Of a DNA stretch of 64,000 nucleotides, positions 10,801 through 22,273 are shown piece by piece. Within the stretch, counting starts at the first letter, position 1; every line of letters starts with the position of its first letter. Source of the DNA: Strigamia acuminata. Taxonomy: Eukaryota > Arthropoda > Chilopoda > Geophilomorpha > Linotaeniidae. A program made the translations under genes and the position numbers. The stretch lies in NCBI GenBank assembly GCA_949358305.1, contig OX442319.1, positions 10,788,001-10,852,000 of the forward strand, in the 5' to 3' direction. Below the pieces are notes generated by a model. It was not told where the DNA came from and made no database searches. It saw only the letters and a program-made list of their open reading frames with translations.

Positions 10801-12624
10801 GGTATGTTACTTGGTCGTCTTGTAGCAGAACTCTGTAGTCTTTGTCTTCAATTTTTGACATGATGTGTTTTAATGGTGTTGAATCTAGTCTAAAGTTCAT
10901 ATCGCCAAGCCAAAAAACATAACTTTAAAAGAGAAATTGAAGTTAATGGTTGGATGGGAGGAGAAACAATTGATGGATTTGTATAAAGGTATTTAAATGA
11001 GGATTTGTATGTTCAAATTTCAACATTTTTCATCATTTTCTTTCCAAATTTCAACATTTTTCATCATTTTCTTTCCAAATTTCAACATTTTTCATCATTT
11101 TCTTTCCAAATTTCAACATTTTTCATCATTTTCTTTCCAAATTTCAACATTTTTCATCATTTTCTTTCCAAATTTCAACATTTTTCATCATTTTCTTTCC
11201 AAATTTCAACATTTTTCATCATTTTCTTTCCAAATTTCAACATTTTTCATCATTTTCTTTCCAAATTTCAACATTTTTCATCATTTTCTTTCCAAATTTC
11301 AACATTTTTCATCATTTTCTTTCCAAATTTCAACATTTTTCATCATTTTCTTTCCAAATTTCAACATTTTTCATCATTTTCTTTCCAAATTTCAACATTT
11401 TTCATCATTTTCTTTCCAAATTTCAACATTTTTCATCATTTTCTTTCCAAATTTCCAAATTTCAAAATTTCTCACCTCTTTAATTCAAATGCACACAACA
11501 CCAAATCACACCTCGCACAAATCCTTATAAACAAATCCACCTCTACTTGATCATTACTCGTGGAAGAAAATATTTTCCGTTTGAGGATACTTAAAAAGCT
11601 GCGAATCAATGATACTATTATAATCCTCGATCCGTCGTTTCAATTCGGTATCATGAGCTGCCAGATGACAATTTACTATACATATTGAACAGTTGAACGC
11701 GTTGAGCCGAACGGACACGGCACCTTTATTCCCCTACCAACAAAATCATTAATTACCACCACAATCTCCACCTACAACTTTCACTCCATTTACCCACACA
11801 CGTCCAATACCGGTGCGCGTATATTCCGTTTCCACGTCCTGCACGTAAACTATGTGAGCTCTTTTAATGAAAACCGCCAACAACATTCCCTGTAGTCGAA
11901 TCACGCGAATCTGAATCACATTAAAGACGCTTTAGACATGTTCTTTCACCTTTCGATTGATCTAAACATCACCTTTATATAATTAAATGGGGCTAGGGTT
12001 AATCGAAGGGCTTTCACCCATGGATTTTCTAAAATTGTGTCCATAAGAATGGAATATGCGGCCGCTTTCACTTCCTGTAAGCTGAGTAAAATAATTTATA
12101 CGTAAATTCACACGGGATTGTAGATGGGCACCGTACCTCCCATTAAAATTAATTACAGTGAGTCCCCTACAAATATCTGAGTTAAGAACTTTCAGTGATA
12201 CGAACTTTTTTGGGTACCGTATATCCTCGCGTATAATGCGGCCCGCGTATAATGCGACCCCCCATTTTAGGCGCCATTTTTGCTAATAAGTGGTGTATGC
12301 GCGTATAATGCGAATTAACATTTGTGTCCCACAACAGTGCAAAATGTGGTTAGAAAAGTTTATTTATTTAAAAGGAAACATTAAAATCAAAATTTTCCAC
12401 TTTGTACACTTTTGCCGGACTTACGAACTTTGAACGCATTCTCGGAGCGGAACTCGTTCGTATGTAGGGGACTTACTGTAGAAAAACACAAGTGATTTTA
12501 CCCTATAGCATAAATATCTGGCAACAAATTAGCACTAGCACTAGGAACATTCTCTAAGCCAAGCAAAGGTTTCAAGTCCTCCTCCGGAGGTCGCGATAAT
12601 ATATTCCATGTCGCTAAATATATA
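7824..12624 (-). CDS. Inositol polyphosphate 5-phosphatase with C-terminal SKICH domain (INPP5K/INPP5J family)
   Basis: Removes the 5-phosphate of PI(4,5)P2/PI(3,4,5)P3 at membranes. Exons on the minus strand: 12624-12502, 12081-11973, 11910-11794, 11733-11558, 10922-10811, 10748-10639, 10579-10426, 10165-10028, 8986-8282, 7850-7824; every junction is GT-AG and phases sum exactly to 589 residues plus stop. Catalytic motifs in order: ATWNILS, PDIYAIGLQEV, GNKGAVSVR, NCHLAAH, VFWLGDMNFR, FAPTYKF, RRPAWTDRIL, SDHKPV. SKICH follows: VEFAPIKRW, WDWIGLYK-ADFTNLEDYVEYIW, then TKYVVTF and SIHGMSDPFE. Between those halves lie about 178 residues rich in Ser, Arg and Gln with repeated SQRE. The first exon (probably about 10-25 residues) was not located; the first listed exon begins in phase with one base of a split codon. 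Gene symbol left blank because INPP5K and INPP5J cannot be separated by eye. Confidence 0.88.
8046..8232. repeat. 20-bp minisatellite in last 5-phosphatase intron
   Basis: About nine tandem copies of AAAAAATGTATTTAAACTCG with minor variants, occupying most of the 431-bp intron between the exons ending at 8282 and starting at 7850. Confidence 0.9.
8636..8706. repeat. 12-bp coding repeat encoding SQRE tetrapeptides
   Basis: Direct copies of GGGATTCACGCT inside the large SKICH exon; read on the minus strand they encode SQRDSQRESQRE and so on. The period of 12 keeps the frame, so copy-number change would alter length without breaking the protein. Confidence 0.85.
9176..9464. mobile_element. hAT MITE (CAGGGGTCGGCAA ends)
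   Basis: Ends are CAGGGGTCGGCAAT and ATTGCCGACCGCTG. The flanks ATCTAGAC (9168-9175) and ATCTAGAT (9465-9472) match at 7 of 8 positions, an 8-bp target duplication. The CAGGGGTCGGCAA terminus is typical of hAT-Charlie-type elements. It sits in the 1-kb 5-phosphatase intron. Related partial copies lie at 16662-16780 and 42030-42091 and a short one at 45256-45364. Confidence 0.88.
9518..9828. repeat. 20-bp minisatellite in SKICH intron
   Basis: About 15-16 near-identical tandem copies of GTGATTTTTCGCAAAAAATG, two of them lacking the C of TCGC. It lies within the intron between the exons ending at 10028 and beginning at 8986. Confidence 0.95.
10218..10409. mobile_element. MITE with GTGGCCGTCCATAAATTACG ends
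   Basis: Inverted ends GTGGCCGTCCATAAATTACG (10218) and CGTAATTTATGGATGGCCAC (ending 10409); a run of 16 C lies at 10368-10383. The same terminal motif occurs at about 26943-26965 and 32163-32188. The GGCCGTCCATAAATTACG terminus is widespread in animal genomes. It ends only 16 bases from the exon end at 10426 and fills most of that intron. Confidence 0.8.
11015..11456. repeat. 31-bp minisatellite in 5-phosphatase intron
   Basis: About 14 nearly identical tandem copies whose unit begins CAAATTTCAACATTTTTCAT and ends CATTTTCTTTC. It fills most of the intron between exons 11733-11558 and 10922-10811. Copies abut with no spacers, so this is not a CRISPR array, and the long open frames across it are repeat artefacts. 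Confidence 0.95.
12156..12478. mobile_element. Tc1/mariner-type (pogo-like) MITE with TA target site
   Basis: Left end CAGTGAGTCCCCTACAAA and, read backwards, right end CAGTAAGTCCCCTACATACG, each flanked by TA (12154-12155 and 12479-12480). Its middle holds a GCGTATAATGCGG-rich fragment at about 12220-12320 that looks like a second, inserted element. It lies in the intron between the first two identified 5-phosphatase exons. Confidence 0.8.
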
Positions 12625-14325
12625 CTGTAAAAAAAAAGGACAAAAATTAAAACAAATTAACTATAATTTATATAATTCAGGGTTCTTATGATCTAATGGT
12701 TGCAATCCAACCAATCGGAATGCTCCAAACCATCAGCCATTGCCACTATGTTTCCATGCCGAAATAATAAGTTGTTAATTACACCCATTAATATGTCCTA
12801 TTAATAAACTAAATCAATGTGGAAACTGTGAAATGTGGTCACTTTTTACGATGAAGATTTGTTAATAATTTAGAAAATAATACTTAATTATTCAAATAAT
12901 AGAATCAATTAAAATAGTATGGCTAATTTGCTTTTGTAATGATTTCCTTAAATTAAACTCAGATTTTCCCACATTTTCCCCACTGTTTTCCTTTTACATA
13001 ACCCGTGACAAAACTAATGGGCCGACATTTTTCATGTAAAAAGGTGCATCTTTGTGCCTAAAAAGTTGCACCTTCTTGACAATAAATACGCAGAAATGTC
13101 CACATTTCATTGAAAAGTTAGATCGGTTGTGGAAACACAGCGTAGTCTGCGCCCGGTATCCGGACTTCGAAACCAAACTGAAAAAATCCCATCTGCGCAC
13201 AAATAAACGCAACAAATACATGATTTTTAGAAATAATAACAGGTAATGGCACTATATACTCCTGTATAATAATTTTTTTTTAGACTTTTGTGTTTTTGAG
13301 TGCAAAAAATCTAATTTGGCTTCGAGAATTCGAGGTACCGGGCGCAGACCCTTTGGATGTACACCCAACTCTACCTGATGGGCATAAGTGGATCTGATCT
13401 TTTAAACATCTTTCTTGGGGAAGGTATCTGCAGAACAACAAAATATATTGATTAGGTGAATAAAAAAAAAATCACAAATTCATTTTGGGACATGATAAAA
13501 AGCGGTGCAATCACTGTGCTTATCTACAGAAAGCTGCTGGTAAGAATTGGATTTTGTGAAGTTAGTTTTTCTAATTACTTTTCTTTTTTACTGTACCTTT
13601 ATGGTATTTGGGCAACCACAAGGACATATCATGTCAACCTTTAACTTTTCTATAATTTTGTGTAATTAAATTCATGGGAATTTTAGGGATAATCAATTTT
13701 AAATCCACAGCTTTTCTTGATCATGTGTGATTGAGCTTCTGTAACAGTTATCTTTTTTTGGCAAAAAAAGAAAGAAAAAAAAATTATTCAAAATCAAGGA
13801 AATTCAACAAAGAATTGAATGAACGAGATCAAAACGTAAATAATTTTGAAAAATATTCACCCACTTGATATTTGGTCTATGTTAATTCCTATAAAATACG
13901 CGATCTATATAAAATGATCCAAAACTAATCTCCATCGTTGTAAATCCGCCTCACATCTGCAATGTATAGGCATAACTATGTAAACATGTGACAGTGGCGC
14001 CGCACGGTGTCAGAATTAAACCCAAAACTAATAAAAATCAAAACCCAAAACTAAAAATGAATCAAACAAAAACAACTAAAAAATAAAATAAATAAATAAA
14101 TTAAAATCAAATAAAAATCTTGTAATCCAAAAACAACGGCGCTTTTTTAAAAGACACCACGCGGCAAAGTCGTGATTGACCAATCAGGAACGAAGATAAC
14201 CAGATCTCAATTTTTTAATGGCGTCAGCTATTTGAAGCCGCCGAGTAACTTATTAACAGAGCATGCTTGATTACATTGCAGTGCCTTTACCATCAAATCA
14301 ATCGTCCTTTGGCTATCTAAATTAG
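12625..14325. other. Head-to-head region between 5-phosphatase and arfaptin
   Basis: The missing first exon of the phosphatase (minus) and the promoter and untranslated first exon of arfaptin (plus) should lie here. A donor ATTAG/GTAAGC at 14325 fits the arfaptin untranslated exon and pairs with the acceptor at 14422. No phosphatase start exon with matching phase could be chosen with confidence. A MITE occupies 13146-13348. Confidence 0.5.
13146..13348. mobile_element. MITE with TCTGCGCCCGGTATCC ends
   Basis: TCTGCGCCCGGTATCCGGAC at the left and, read backwards, TCTGCGCCCGGTACCTCGA at the right form imperfect inverted ends about 200 bp apart. A partial relative lies at about 48375-48510 (TTCTGCACCCGGTATCTTAA read backwards, plus the shared AAATACATGATTTTTA). 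Target duplication not resolved. Confidence 0.65.
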
Positions 14326-14432
14326 GTAAGCGCAGCACCGTACCCATCGCCAATCGAACACAAAGCACCTGTTAGTGCATCGTCATATACGGCACTCGTA
14401 TTGATTTATTCATTCATTCCAGGTACGAAAAA

Positions 14433-17400
14433 ATGGCAAACACTGTAATTAATGACGTGAGCAGCGTGATGGACCCGGATAAATTCGAGCGCGACCTGCA
14501 GGAAATTCTTAACGACGGCCCGAACATGAACGACAGCGATGCGACGGTTCATTCGGGTTCGAACAGCCCGACTAGGAATAGACCGGTGTTCCCCATTAGC
14601 GGCACTAGGCAACAACCTGTGCCGACATCGTTACCCGCTCCGATCAATACCCCAGGTCTAGTGAACCTAAATTAAACATAAAAAATATAAAAAATCATTA
14701 TTATTTGGTCTAAAATTATTTTCCCTTTATTTTATGCCCGCTTTTTTATATTTATTTATTTATTTGTTTGTTTTTTGTTTGGTTATTTTAACACCAGGTG
14801 AAAAGACTGTGGCTTTGCCTCCTATATCCAGTCTGCTCTACACAACATTTGCACCTTGTGCCTCTCCTGATGATATGGAGGGTACGTGGCTGTTTGCATG
14901 CTGCATTTTTTCGTTTTTTTCAATCAAAATCCACTTTTTAATTATTATTATTATTTTTTTTTTAATTTTAAAAATCTAATTTTTAATTATAATTAATTTT
15001 TTTTTTAAATTCTAGGTATGAACTCGACTGTGTCTCTCACTAGCCCAAGCCCGTCGCAATATGGCGATCCTAAGCTGATGAAACCGTCACAGTCGAAGAT
15101 TGACAGCATCAAGCAGTGGAGCATTTCCACGTACAAATGCACACGGCAAATTATATCCGAAAGGTTGGGGAAGGTAAAGGTTGTGTCTCTTCTCTTCTTG
15201 TTCTTTCATTTCATTTTCTTTGGCGGGATTATTGAGAAAAATCCGTTCCTAACGGAATTGTTTGACAAAAATTCACAATTATTGTCCCACTGAGAGAGAA
15301 AGAGAGAGAGAATTGGGTCCACCAATGCAAACAGCTAATAGGGACACGGGCTATCCAGACAATTAATCGGGATGAGAGATAGCGTAATTGGTAGTGCAAC
15401 CAGCAGGAGGTCCGTGGCGTGCATCGAAGAAAAAAATCAGAAAAAATGAACGTCGAATAAACGATAAATCTCATGGCAAAATGCTATTTATCTTATTCAT
15501 AGTTGCAATACAGTAAAAGTTGTTCTATCTGACATTGGAGTACAAGCTCGGGAGTTTTTAGAATGGGGGGCTGCTGTTGGCCTTTGTTCTCCGAGATTTG
15601 CGATATGCAACTGATAATTGATGTTATGCATGTTTGATTTGTGTTATTATGTAATTATTTATGATTGTATGGTTTATTATCATGTAAACATTGATGTATC
15701 AATTGGATTACCGTAGTTGGAGTTGTTTTTCAACTGCCTAGCAACTGTTGTTGTTACTTGTACTTCTTCTTATTGTTTTTCTCCATGTTTTCAAGTAAAA
15801 GCAAGCTTTTAAATTTTACCCGCTCCCTTGTGTAATACGGTATAGAAATTTAATGAGGGGGTGTCGTGTTGGACCGTGAACCATCTACGGTGTAACGAAC
15901 GCTGTAAAATATTCTTTTACGATAGAATCGCCAACCCTCAGGTCCCAACCTTGACGGATAAAACAGCTTTTACTCTTTGTAAAATCTGTATTCGTAAGAC
16001 ACTACGCACTATCGCACGCTCTTAGTTTTGATTATGATTTGCACAGTTTAATTCTTACTTTATTTCCGTAATCATCAGACATCTCGGACGGTGGACACGG
16101 AACTCGAAGGACAGATCGACTCGCTTCGGGACACCCAGAGAAAATATGCCAATATCCTCCGTCTGGCTCGGGCCCTCACGAGCCACTTTTATCACGTAGT
16201 TCAGACACAGGTGGCTCTGGGCGACTCTTTCGCCGACCTGGCACAGAAATCTCCAGAGTTGCAGGAAGAATTTATGTACAACGCCGAAACCCAACGATCG
16301 CTGACTAAAAACGGCGAAACTTTGCTAGGCGCGCTGAATTTTTTTGTCTCGTCTGTAAACACTTTATGTAACAAAACTATGGAGGACACGCTGGTGACGA
16401 TCAAGCAGTACGAAGCGGCAAGGTGGGCGGAGTTAATGATGAAATGAGCTGTATTACTCGGCTTTGGAGGGCGTGCTCTAAAATCGTGAGTCCGACAAGG
16501 ATGCCGGATGAAAAGAGCTCAGGACTGGACTGGAAAGAAATTTAGTATCGGGAAATCTGGATAGATCGGGCCGCGACGGTCCAGCACTGAACGAGCCCCG
16601 ATTATCCAGCAGGAGCGCACTTTGATTGGCCGAGCGCCAAATATAAGGGGTTCGATTAGGGCAGGGGTCGGCAACCTGCGGCCCTTTCGATGTCAAGATC
16701 AATACGATAATATTGAAACAAAAATGTTAGTGGCTCTTTAAAAACTGGGAAATTTTGTAAATTGTAACTTTTGGCTCTTGTACGAGATTCCACGTAAATC
16801 CTCGTAAATCTCGTAAAATGTTGCTAAATCTCACGAGGTCTCGTAAAATCTCGCAAAATCTCACAAGATTATAGCCAAATCCTGAGATTCCTGATCCCAG
16901 AGATTTCCTAGTGGATTATTACAGGGTGTGCGAGATTCCATCCCTAAGTCGTACCCTCGGCCAATCCGATTCCCAGGTCTGGTTAAACTCCCATTTTAGT
17001 GCACGCCCACCAAAGCGGGATGATATGGTACATCTTTCGATTAAACGATAGAGCGCTTTATCGAAGGATTTTCATGTATTAAAAATGGATTGATCACAGT
17101 ATTTTTCTGTCTTGCGTACAGAGTCGAGTATGACGCTTATCGGACCGACTTGGAAGCGCTGACTTTATCGCCCGCTGGTGACGGACAGGGAAGAGTGGAC
17201 GATGCCCAAAGAAATTTTAATATTCACAAAGAAAAATTTGATCGCTTGCGATCAGACGTGCAAGTGAAACTTAAATTTCTTGAAGAGAATAAGGTTTGAT
17301 ACCCCGATCCCGCTCCGTCTTCCGGTCATTTATTTAATTTATATTTATATTTTTTATTTTTCCAGGTGAAAGTAATGCACAAACAATTACTTCTCTTTCA

Positions 17401-17518
17401 TAACGCGATCTCCGCTTACTTCTCGGGAAACCAGAATGCGCTCGAGACTACTCTGAAGCAGTTCAACATCAAAGTGAAAACGCCCAATTCCACCGGCCCG
17501 TCTTGGCTAGAACAATAA
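14433..17518 (+). CDS. ARFIP2: Arfaptin (ARFIP1/2 orthologue), BAR-domain trafficking protein
   Basis: Arfaptins form banana-shaped BAR dimers at the trans-Golgi that bind Arl1, Arf and Rac GTPases and PI4P. Coding exons 14433-14655, 14798-14881, 15016-15173, 16079-16422, 17122-17293 and 17366-17518 total exactly 378 codons (377 residues). The acceptor just before ATG 14433 pairs with an untranslated exon ending at 14325. The N-terminal 130 residues are Ser/Pro-rich and unstructured; the amphipathic helix is [15 protein letters not shown] (about 134-148); the BAR domain follows with [100 protein letters not shown] and C-terminal WLEQ. All are near-identical to animal arfaptins, so the family is certain; the choice between ARFIP1 and ARFIP2 is nominal because invertebrates generally have one gene. 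Confidence 0.95.
16662..16780. mobile_element. Truncated hAT MITE in arfaptin intron 5
   Basis: Begins CAGGGGTCGGCAACCTGCGG. At its other side ATTGTAACTTTTGGCTCTTG matches, in reverse, the interior of the complete element at 45256-45364, but the expected right terminus is replaced by unrelated sequence containing short CTCGTAAAATCTCG repeats up to about 16860. Confidence 0.75.
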
Positions 17519-17549
17519 TAGCAACATTTCTCCATTAGATTAAAAATTA

Positions 17550-17552
17550 TTA

Positions 17553-17610
<58 letters not shown>

Positions 17611-17625
17611 TATTATTATTTTATT
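17550..17625. repeat. (ATT)n microsatellite in arfaptin 3' UTR
   Basis: An almost pure TTA/ATT run of about 25 repeats beginning about 30 bases after the arfaptin stop codon; it should be transcribed as part of the 3' UTR. Confidence 0.9.
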
Positions 17626-18352
17626 TTTTTGTTTATTTGGCCAATTCAGCACGTACATTTCAGTAAAAATCGAATATTTATATCGACGAAACGGGCCAGC
17701 TCTACTATATAGGCAAACTAGGCAATTTCAGTGCAGCCATATGCAGAGGCGAATTTATTGGTTGGCGCAGATCTCACAGAAGAAGGGCATCAACTATGGT
17801 CCTAAGAATTGTTTTTGGGGCCCCATAGACCATAAATCCGCCTCTGTGTACACACATTAGGATTGTAGTTAAACACTGCACTTTGAAGTGTTTTAATATA
17901 AAATTTTAAACTTCTGTACTTGGCGAAATGTAAACAATCCACTTTGTTTGAGTGTAAAATGCAATTTCGATGTGATCGCTATAGATTTTGTTAGGAAAAG
18001 ACGTTATCAAATTGTATTGTAAGGGGATTTATTTTTCAGTGGTTCGAGTTTTAAGCAAAACAACAAAAAAAAAGATGTATATATACATATATTATTATAT
18101 TTAAACACACATTGTACTCATTATGGAGCAAGATTTTTCAATATATCGGTATTACAATTTAGATGGTTTAGGATTAACTTTTTGTTATTTCATTTAATAT
18201 TGTGCCATGAATTTGATTTGATATTTGGATACGACATTCCACCACTAGGTGTTACGATATTTATATATTTTTGACTTGATGTAGTGTTTTTTGTTTTTGT
18301 TTTTTCAATTTTTGCAGTTTTATTCATTTGTGATATGCTAGTCATTCTATGT

Positions 18353-18358
18353 AATAAA
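18353..18358 (+). terminator. AATAAA poly(A) signal of arfaptin
   Basis: AATAAA followed about 17 bases later by an A run; it implies an 850-base 3' UTR. No competing gene lies between the stop codon and this signal. Confidence 0.6.
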
Positions 18359-18699
18359 CATAATTGTGGAGCTTAAAAAAAAAAAAACTAATAAATTAAA
18401 AATAAAAATTTGATTTATTCTTGACTTTTAGTATCAAATATCAATTTTCCATATTAAATTTGAACAGCACACATACAAGATTTTGATGGCTGGCATTGAC
18501 ATGTCAACAGCATGAAAAGCATTCAAGATGGCTGCCGGAAGTAACCCTTGCCCCTGAACCGCTATGACGAAGTTGTAATTGAATAAATCACTGATAAATT
18601 GATATCTTTAAGTAACTTTACCACGAAAAATTTTTATTTTTATTTTTAAAACATTCCACGAGTGTTAAATGGAACGATACGATTTTTCAATGACATCAT

Positions 18700-18857
18700 G
18701 CCCCCAACGACAACGACCTCTAGTATTAGAGGCGCTTTTGTCGTCGAGGATGAAAGGGAAGGCTGTGTGCTCAACTCCAGCTAATTGTGGTGCATTTCTG
18801 ACGACGTAAGACATGCCTGGAGAATATTCTACCTCAGCTGTGATTAAATAACTGGAG
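18700..18857 (+). other. Possible untranslated first exon of ANKRD50
   Basis: A stretch ending in CTGGAG followed by a strong donor GTAAGTG at 18858. No start codon leads into an open frame, so it would be non-coding. The next downstream plus-strand gene is ANKRD50, whose translated exon is preceded by an acceptor at 31371; pairing the two would give a 12.5-kb intron. This is an inference from the splice signals only. Confidence 0.25.
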
Positions 18858-19794
18858 GTAAGTGTTTATTCGCCGCCCGATCGCAGCTTAGCGCCCGTGT
18901 TTATGTCACCCGGGCTCACGCGCATCGCGTATTGTGTCCACGAAAATGCATGAAAAATGCATGGAAATCAAAGAAATCCACGCATTACTTCAATTAAACT
19001 GCTGCTTACGCGTGATTAGAGACGAATATCGATTTTTCCACGCCTGAAAAAATATTCATTCGTAAATCTAGAGTTAAATTTAAAGAGGAAATTGAAATTT
19101 GCTATTCTTTCCATGTGTTTCCTTTCACTGTCCTGCATGCCAGGATTTCAGTGTTGAGTAAACCCCCCACTAAAACTAAGATTCCATGGTAACAGGGCAC
19201 CATGCACTGTTTAGTACGTCAGATTTGGATTTTTCACTCGTTTATACATTTATATTTCGTTTATTTTCGTGTTGGCTATTATTTTTTGATACATGTATTG
19301 GAAATTATTTTGTTTTTGTAAATGATGGACACACTGCATTGCAGGGTACTTTGTGCATATTATATTTCAGTCAAATGTTTTCTCTGCACGGCTTTTATTT
19401 TTTTTTGCATGTACCTGGTGACTTCTAGTTGAACATCTGAACACCTGAGGATTTAATACAAGGTTTCTAAACACTATTTTTATCTTGCAATGGACACTTG
19501 CACTTGCCCAGCTGTGAAATACCGAACTGGTAACATCGGCTATTTTAAACCGAAAACATTACCACCACAGGAAATGCGAGAGGGTTTTATTAAAGTGTGC
19601 ATTAATGACAGAAAATGGCGCTTAAACTAAGTTTGTCACTAAAGGGTTTTCGATCTTGAGATCATCATCAGTAGTGTGAATTTATTTGACTATAATGTCG
19701 TGTTATAAACGTCGGACATGTGGGTTTAGCCTTTCTGTACCTTGTGCTTCTTAGGAATTAAACCTAAAATATACGTAGTCGCAGTTTCAAAAGT

Positions 19795-19855
19795 CGCGGT
19801 AGATACGTGTCGCGGTAGATTATGTCGCGCTAGATCACACGCCCCAATTTTTTGG
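19795..19855. mobile_element. GGGGCG/CTAGCGCGAC MITE, solo end
   Basis: Read on the minus strand from 19855 it begins GGGGCGTGTGATCTAGCGCG and continues with repeated TACCGCGAC motifs, matching the left half of the element at 30779, including the interior TAATTCCTAAGAAG further on (about 19750). The opposite end was not found, so it is truncated. Confidence 0.7.
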
Positions 19856-20670
19856 GTCCCTTGCGATTCGTTATAAAGAGTTTCGACTGTATTAGCATCA
19901 TAAGAAGATCGAAAAGACTTCGTATCTGGTAAACTGGAAACAAGGTTGGACTGCGGTTGTGGGAATGTTTTTTTTACAATGTTTTTGCAACATAATTAGA
20001 GGAACAAAATGATGTTTTTTGAATAGTTTATTCTGGGGTTTGAATTTCCTTGGGTTTAGTGCCAAAAAGGGATTCAATTACATGGGTAATTCAGTGTTTG
20101 TTTTGGACAATTTTTTTTTTTTGAAATTTGTGATTTGATTAATTCAACTTTTAATCTCATTAATCAAGTTGCTTTAATAATTTTTTTCTGCTTCTGTTAA
20201 ATGTGCATTGAAATTATCCAATTTTTACTGATTGGCTTATGGAACTAATCCTGTGAATGTGCTTGTTTTGTTTGTTTATTTTTTTAATTATTTTTATCAA
20301 GGACTAGATTAAAATTCATCTTGAGTGATTTGATTTTTGATACTTGAAATTCTGTGGATAACATTTGGTGTTATGAGTCATAAAAAAAAATAATCCATTC
20401 ACACTAGCTGAATATAAAAACATTGTTTTTTTAAAAAAAGAAAATAAAAATAATCCAGTCTGAAAAGGTGTGAAGGTTCTATTGTTTCTAACTCTTTCAG
20501 AGTTGGGTATTTTTTGCATGCACAGACCCTCAGTGTCAGGCACACTGTACATGTAAGCAGTGAGAGTAGAGAAAATTTTATGATGGGATGTATTTACTCC
20601 ACCGGAGTGTTTTTTCAATAAATAAATAAACATAGTATGACACAATCGGTAGACGCATTCAAAATTGCTA

Positions 20671-21004
20671 TAGGTGCGTTCAAAGTAATGGTTTTTACCG
20701 TTTCTATATATGGAATGACATCAAAACAGTCAAAAGCCATCATCAAAACTTTGACTGGAGTGGTTTCTGAATCGGTTTATACCGGCTTTTGGTTTTTACA
20801 ACCAAATTCAAAATGGCTGCCTTGAAAGTTAGATCGACGGATCGGATTTTCAAGTGTCATAAACACTTTCAGGCGAAGCAACCGCCTCCCAAAATGTGAG
20901 TAAATGCTAAATTATGTTTAAATAAAGGGACCACAACCACAATTTGTTGGTTAAATGAAAAAAGGAATTTTTATAAACGGTATAAACTGAAACTTTGAAC
21001 GCTG
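20671..21004. mobile_element. MITE with TAGGTGCGTTCAAAG-type ends
   Basis: Left end TAGGTGCGTTCAAAGTAATG; right end, read backwards, CAGCGTTCAAAGTTTCAG followed by TATACCG on both sides. The interior has a TACCG/CGGTA sub-palindrome and a stretch CAAAATGGCTGCC opening a 28-codon frame that ends at a donor-like ATGTGAGT (20812-20897). The left terminus resembles that of the larger element at 34763. Confidence 0.6.
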
Positions 21005-21122
21005 TTTTTAGTGTTTCTATAAACAGACACCAAAAACAGCGATAAACCATCATTAAAATCTGAAGAAACGGAAACCGTGAAAGCGAATAATCTTACACAT
21101 ATTCATAGTTTAGTTTATTGGA

Positions 21123-21311
21123 TTATGGATTTAATTCCTTAATTTTATCATAAAAACCATGCCGGGTTCTTCGGTAAACTTTCATTGGATATTCTGTGTT
21201 AACAACTGAAACATCTTTTATCTTAAAATGTAGATAAAACGGACCTGTGAAAAGGGCCCTATCCACATCGCTTCTAATGACTCTACCATCTCGGTCTAGT
21301 CGATAGTGACC
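21123..21311 (-). other. Orphan protein-like frame, possible terminal exon or gene relic
   Basis: Minus-strand frame containing YRLDRDGRVIRSDVD, FTGPFYLHFKIKDV and YPMKVYRRTRHGFYDKI, ending in a stop about 10 bases before an AATAAA-like AATAAAC. The composition looks protein-like (mixed polar, basic and aromatic residues) unlike the surrounding AT-rich frames. I do not recognise the family and found no partner exons, start codon or clear acceptor. It may be the 3' end of a dispersed gene fragment. Confidence 0.3.
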
Positions 21312-22070
21312 CAAGGTGCGTTATCAAGTCCAGTGAAACAGAAACAGAAAAAAACTGCAAGTCGATATTGTGAAGTTGATGACACAACACAACTCTATTG
21401 ACAATTTTTTTCTCATGTAATTTTTTTTCTGCTTTTTATCTTGTGAAAATTTTTTTCTTTTTTGCTAGCGACAAACCCATGGTATGATTAGTGTGTAAAA
21501 TATGTGTCCTCACATCTATGTATGGTTAGAACATGACCTTAAATGATGATACACCTGTTTTAGCTGCGTTAACACCCATTTTGTAATAATTTTATGTTGC
21601 AATCACACATTTCTAGTTTGGTGAGAGGAGTAAATGTTGGTCATATGGGTCAATGTCCTTATAATATAAAAAAATGTGTATAAAAAGTGGATGGTAGACA
21701 TCCAGTGAGGCGCCATTTTTATCTGAATGAAGGGTTAAATTGGCTGTTTGTTGAGATTTGTGATAATTTTTAGAAAAAAAAGGAAAAAGAAGAAGAATTT
21801 TGGAGGTCAAGATTTAAAATTTAAATTTCTGGGTTGGTAATTTGGTAATTTAAATTTAAAAGTTTAAAGATGCAGAGTTGGATTAAATTTTGCTTAATTA
21901 TAACAATTTAAAAAATTTAGTCGTTAGCGATTATAAAACTAATTTTGCTTAAAGTAACAATGCCGTAAGTAATCTTATGAAAAATACTTTTGCGTAAAGA
22001 GTAACAAACGTCGTTATTGATATAAAAGAAAATACTTTTACAAAAACGAAGATAAAAGTGAAATTTAGGA

Positions 22071-22155
22071 CAATATCAATTCCAAACTGTGTGTTTTCTG
22101 TGTTTGTACTTAATCGTGAATGGTGTCCAAACGCCCATCGTCCTCCCTGGCCACG
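22071..22155. repeat. Interspersed repeat, copy 2 (inverted copy at 4855-4938)
   Basis: Reverse-complement match to 4855-4938 with only scattered differences. Neither copy shows obvious termini or coding capacity. Confidence 0.8.
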
Positions 22156-22181
22156 AGGCGACCAACCGCCACTCACACCAT

Positions 22182-22273
22182 TACCGTATTTTGCAGACCG
22201 TAAGACGTACTTCTTTACTTCATAAAGTCGACCAAAAATGGGGGGTGCGTCTTATGGTCTGCAAAATACCGTA
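22182..22273. mobile_element. 92-bp MITE with TACCGTATTTTGCAGACC ends
   Basis: TACCGTATTTTGCAGACCGT at the left and ATGGTCTGCAAAATACCGTA at the right are near-perfect inverted ends that almost meet in the middle. A diverged relative appears at about 40765-40870. TACCGTATTTT-ended MITEs occur in many animal phyla. Confidence 0.85.

Noticed and set aside
11005-11550. Array of identical 31-bp units as a CRISPR or coding repeat protein
   Set aside because: Units abut without spacers, the host is eukaryotic, and the array is intronic with more than one frame open because of repetition.
12994-13246. First coding exon of the 5-phosphatase
   Set aside because: Frames here overlap a MITE and no ATG leads to a donor leaving the two bases needed by the exon at 12624.
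20812-20897. First exon MAALKVRSTDRIF with a GTGAGT donor
   Set aside because: It lies inside an inverted-repeat element and no downstream plus-strand exon was found; the ATGGCTGCC motif recurs in other MITEs.
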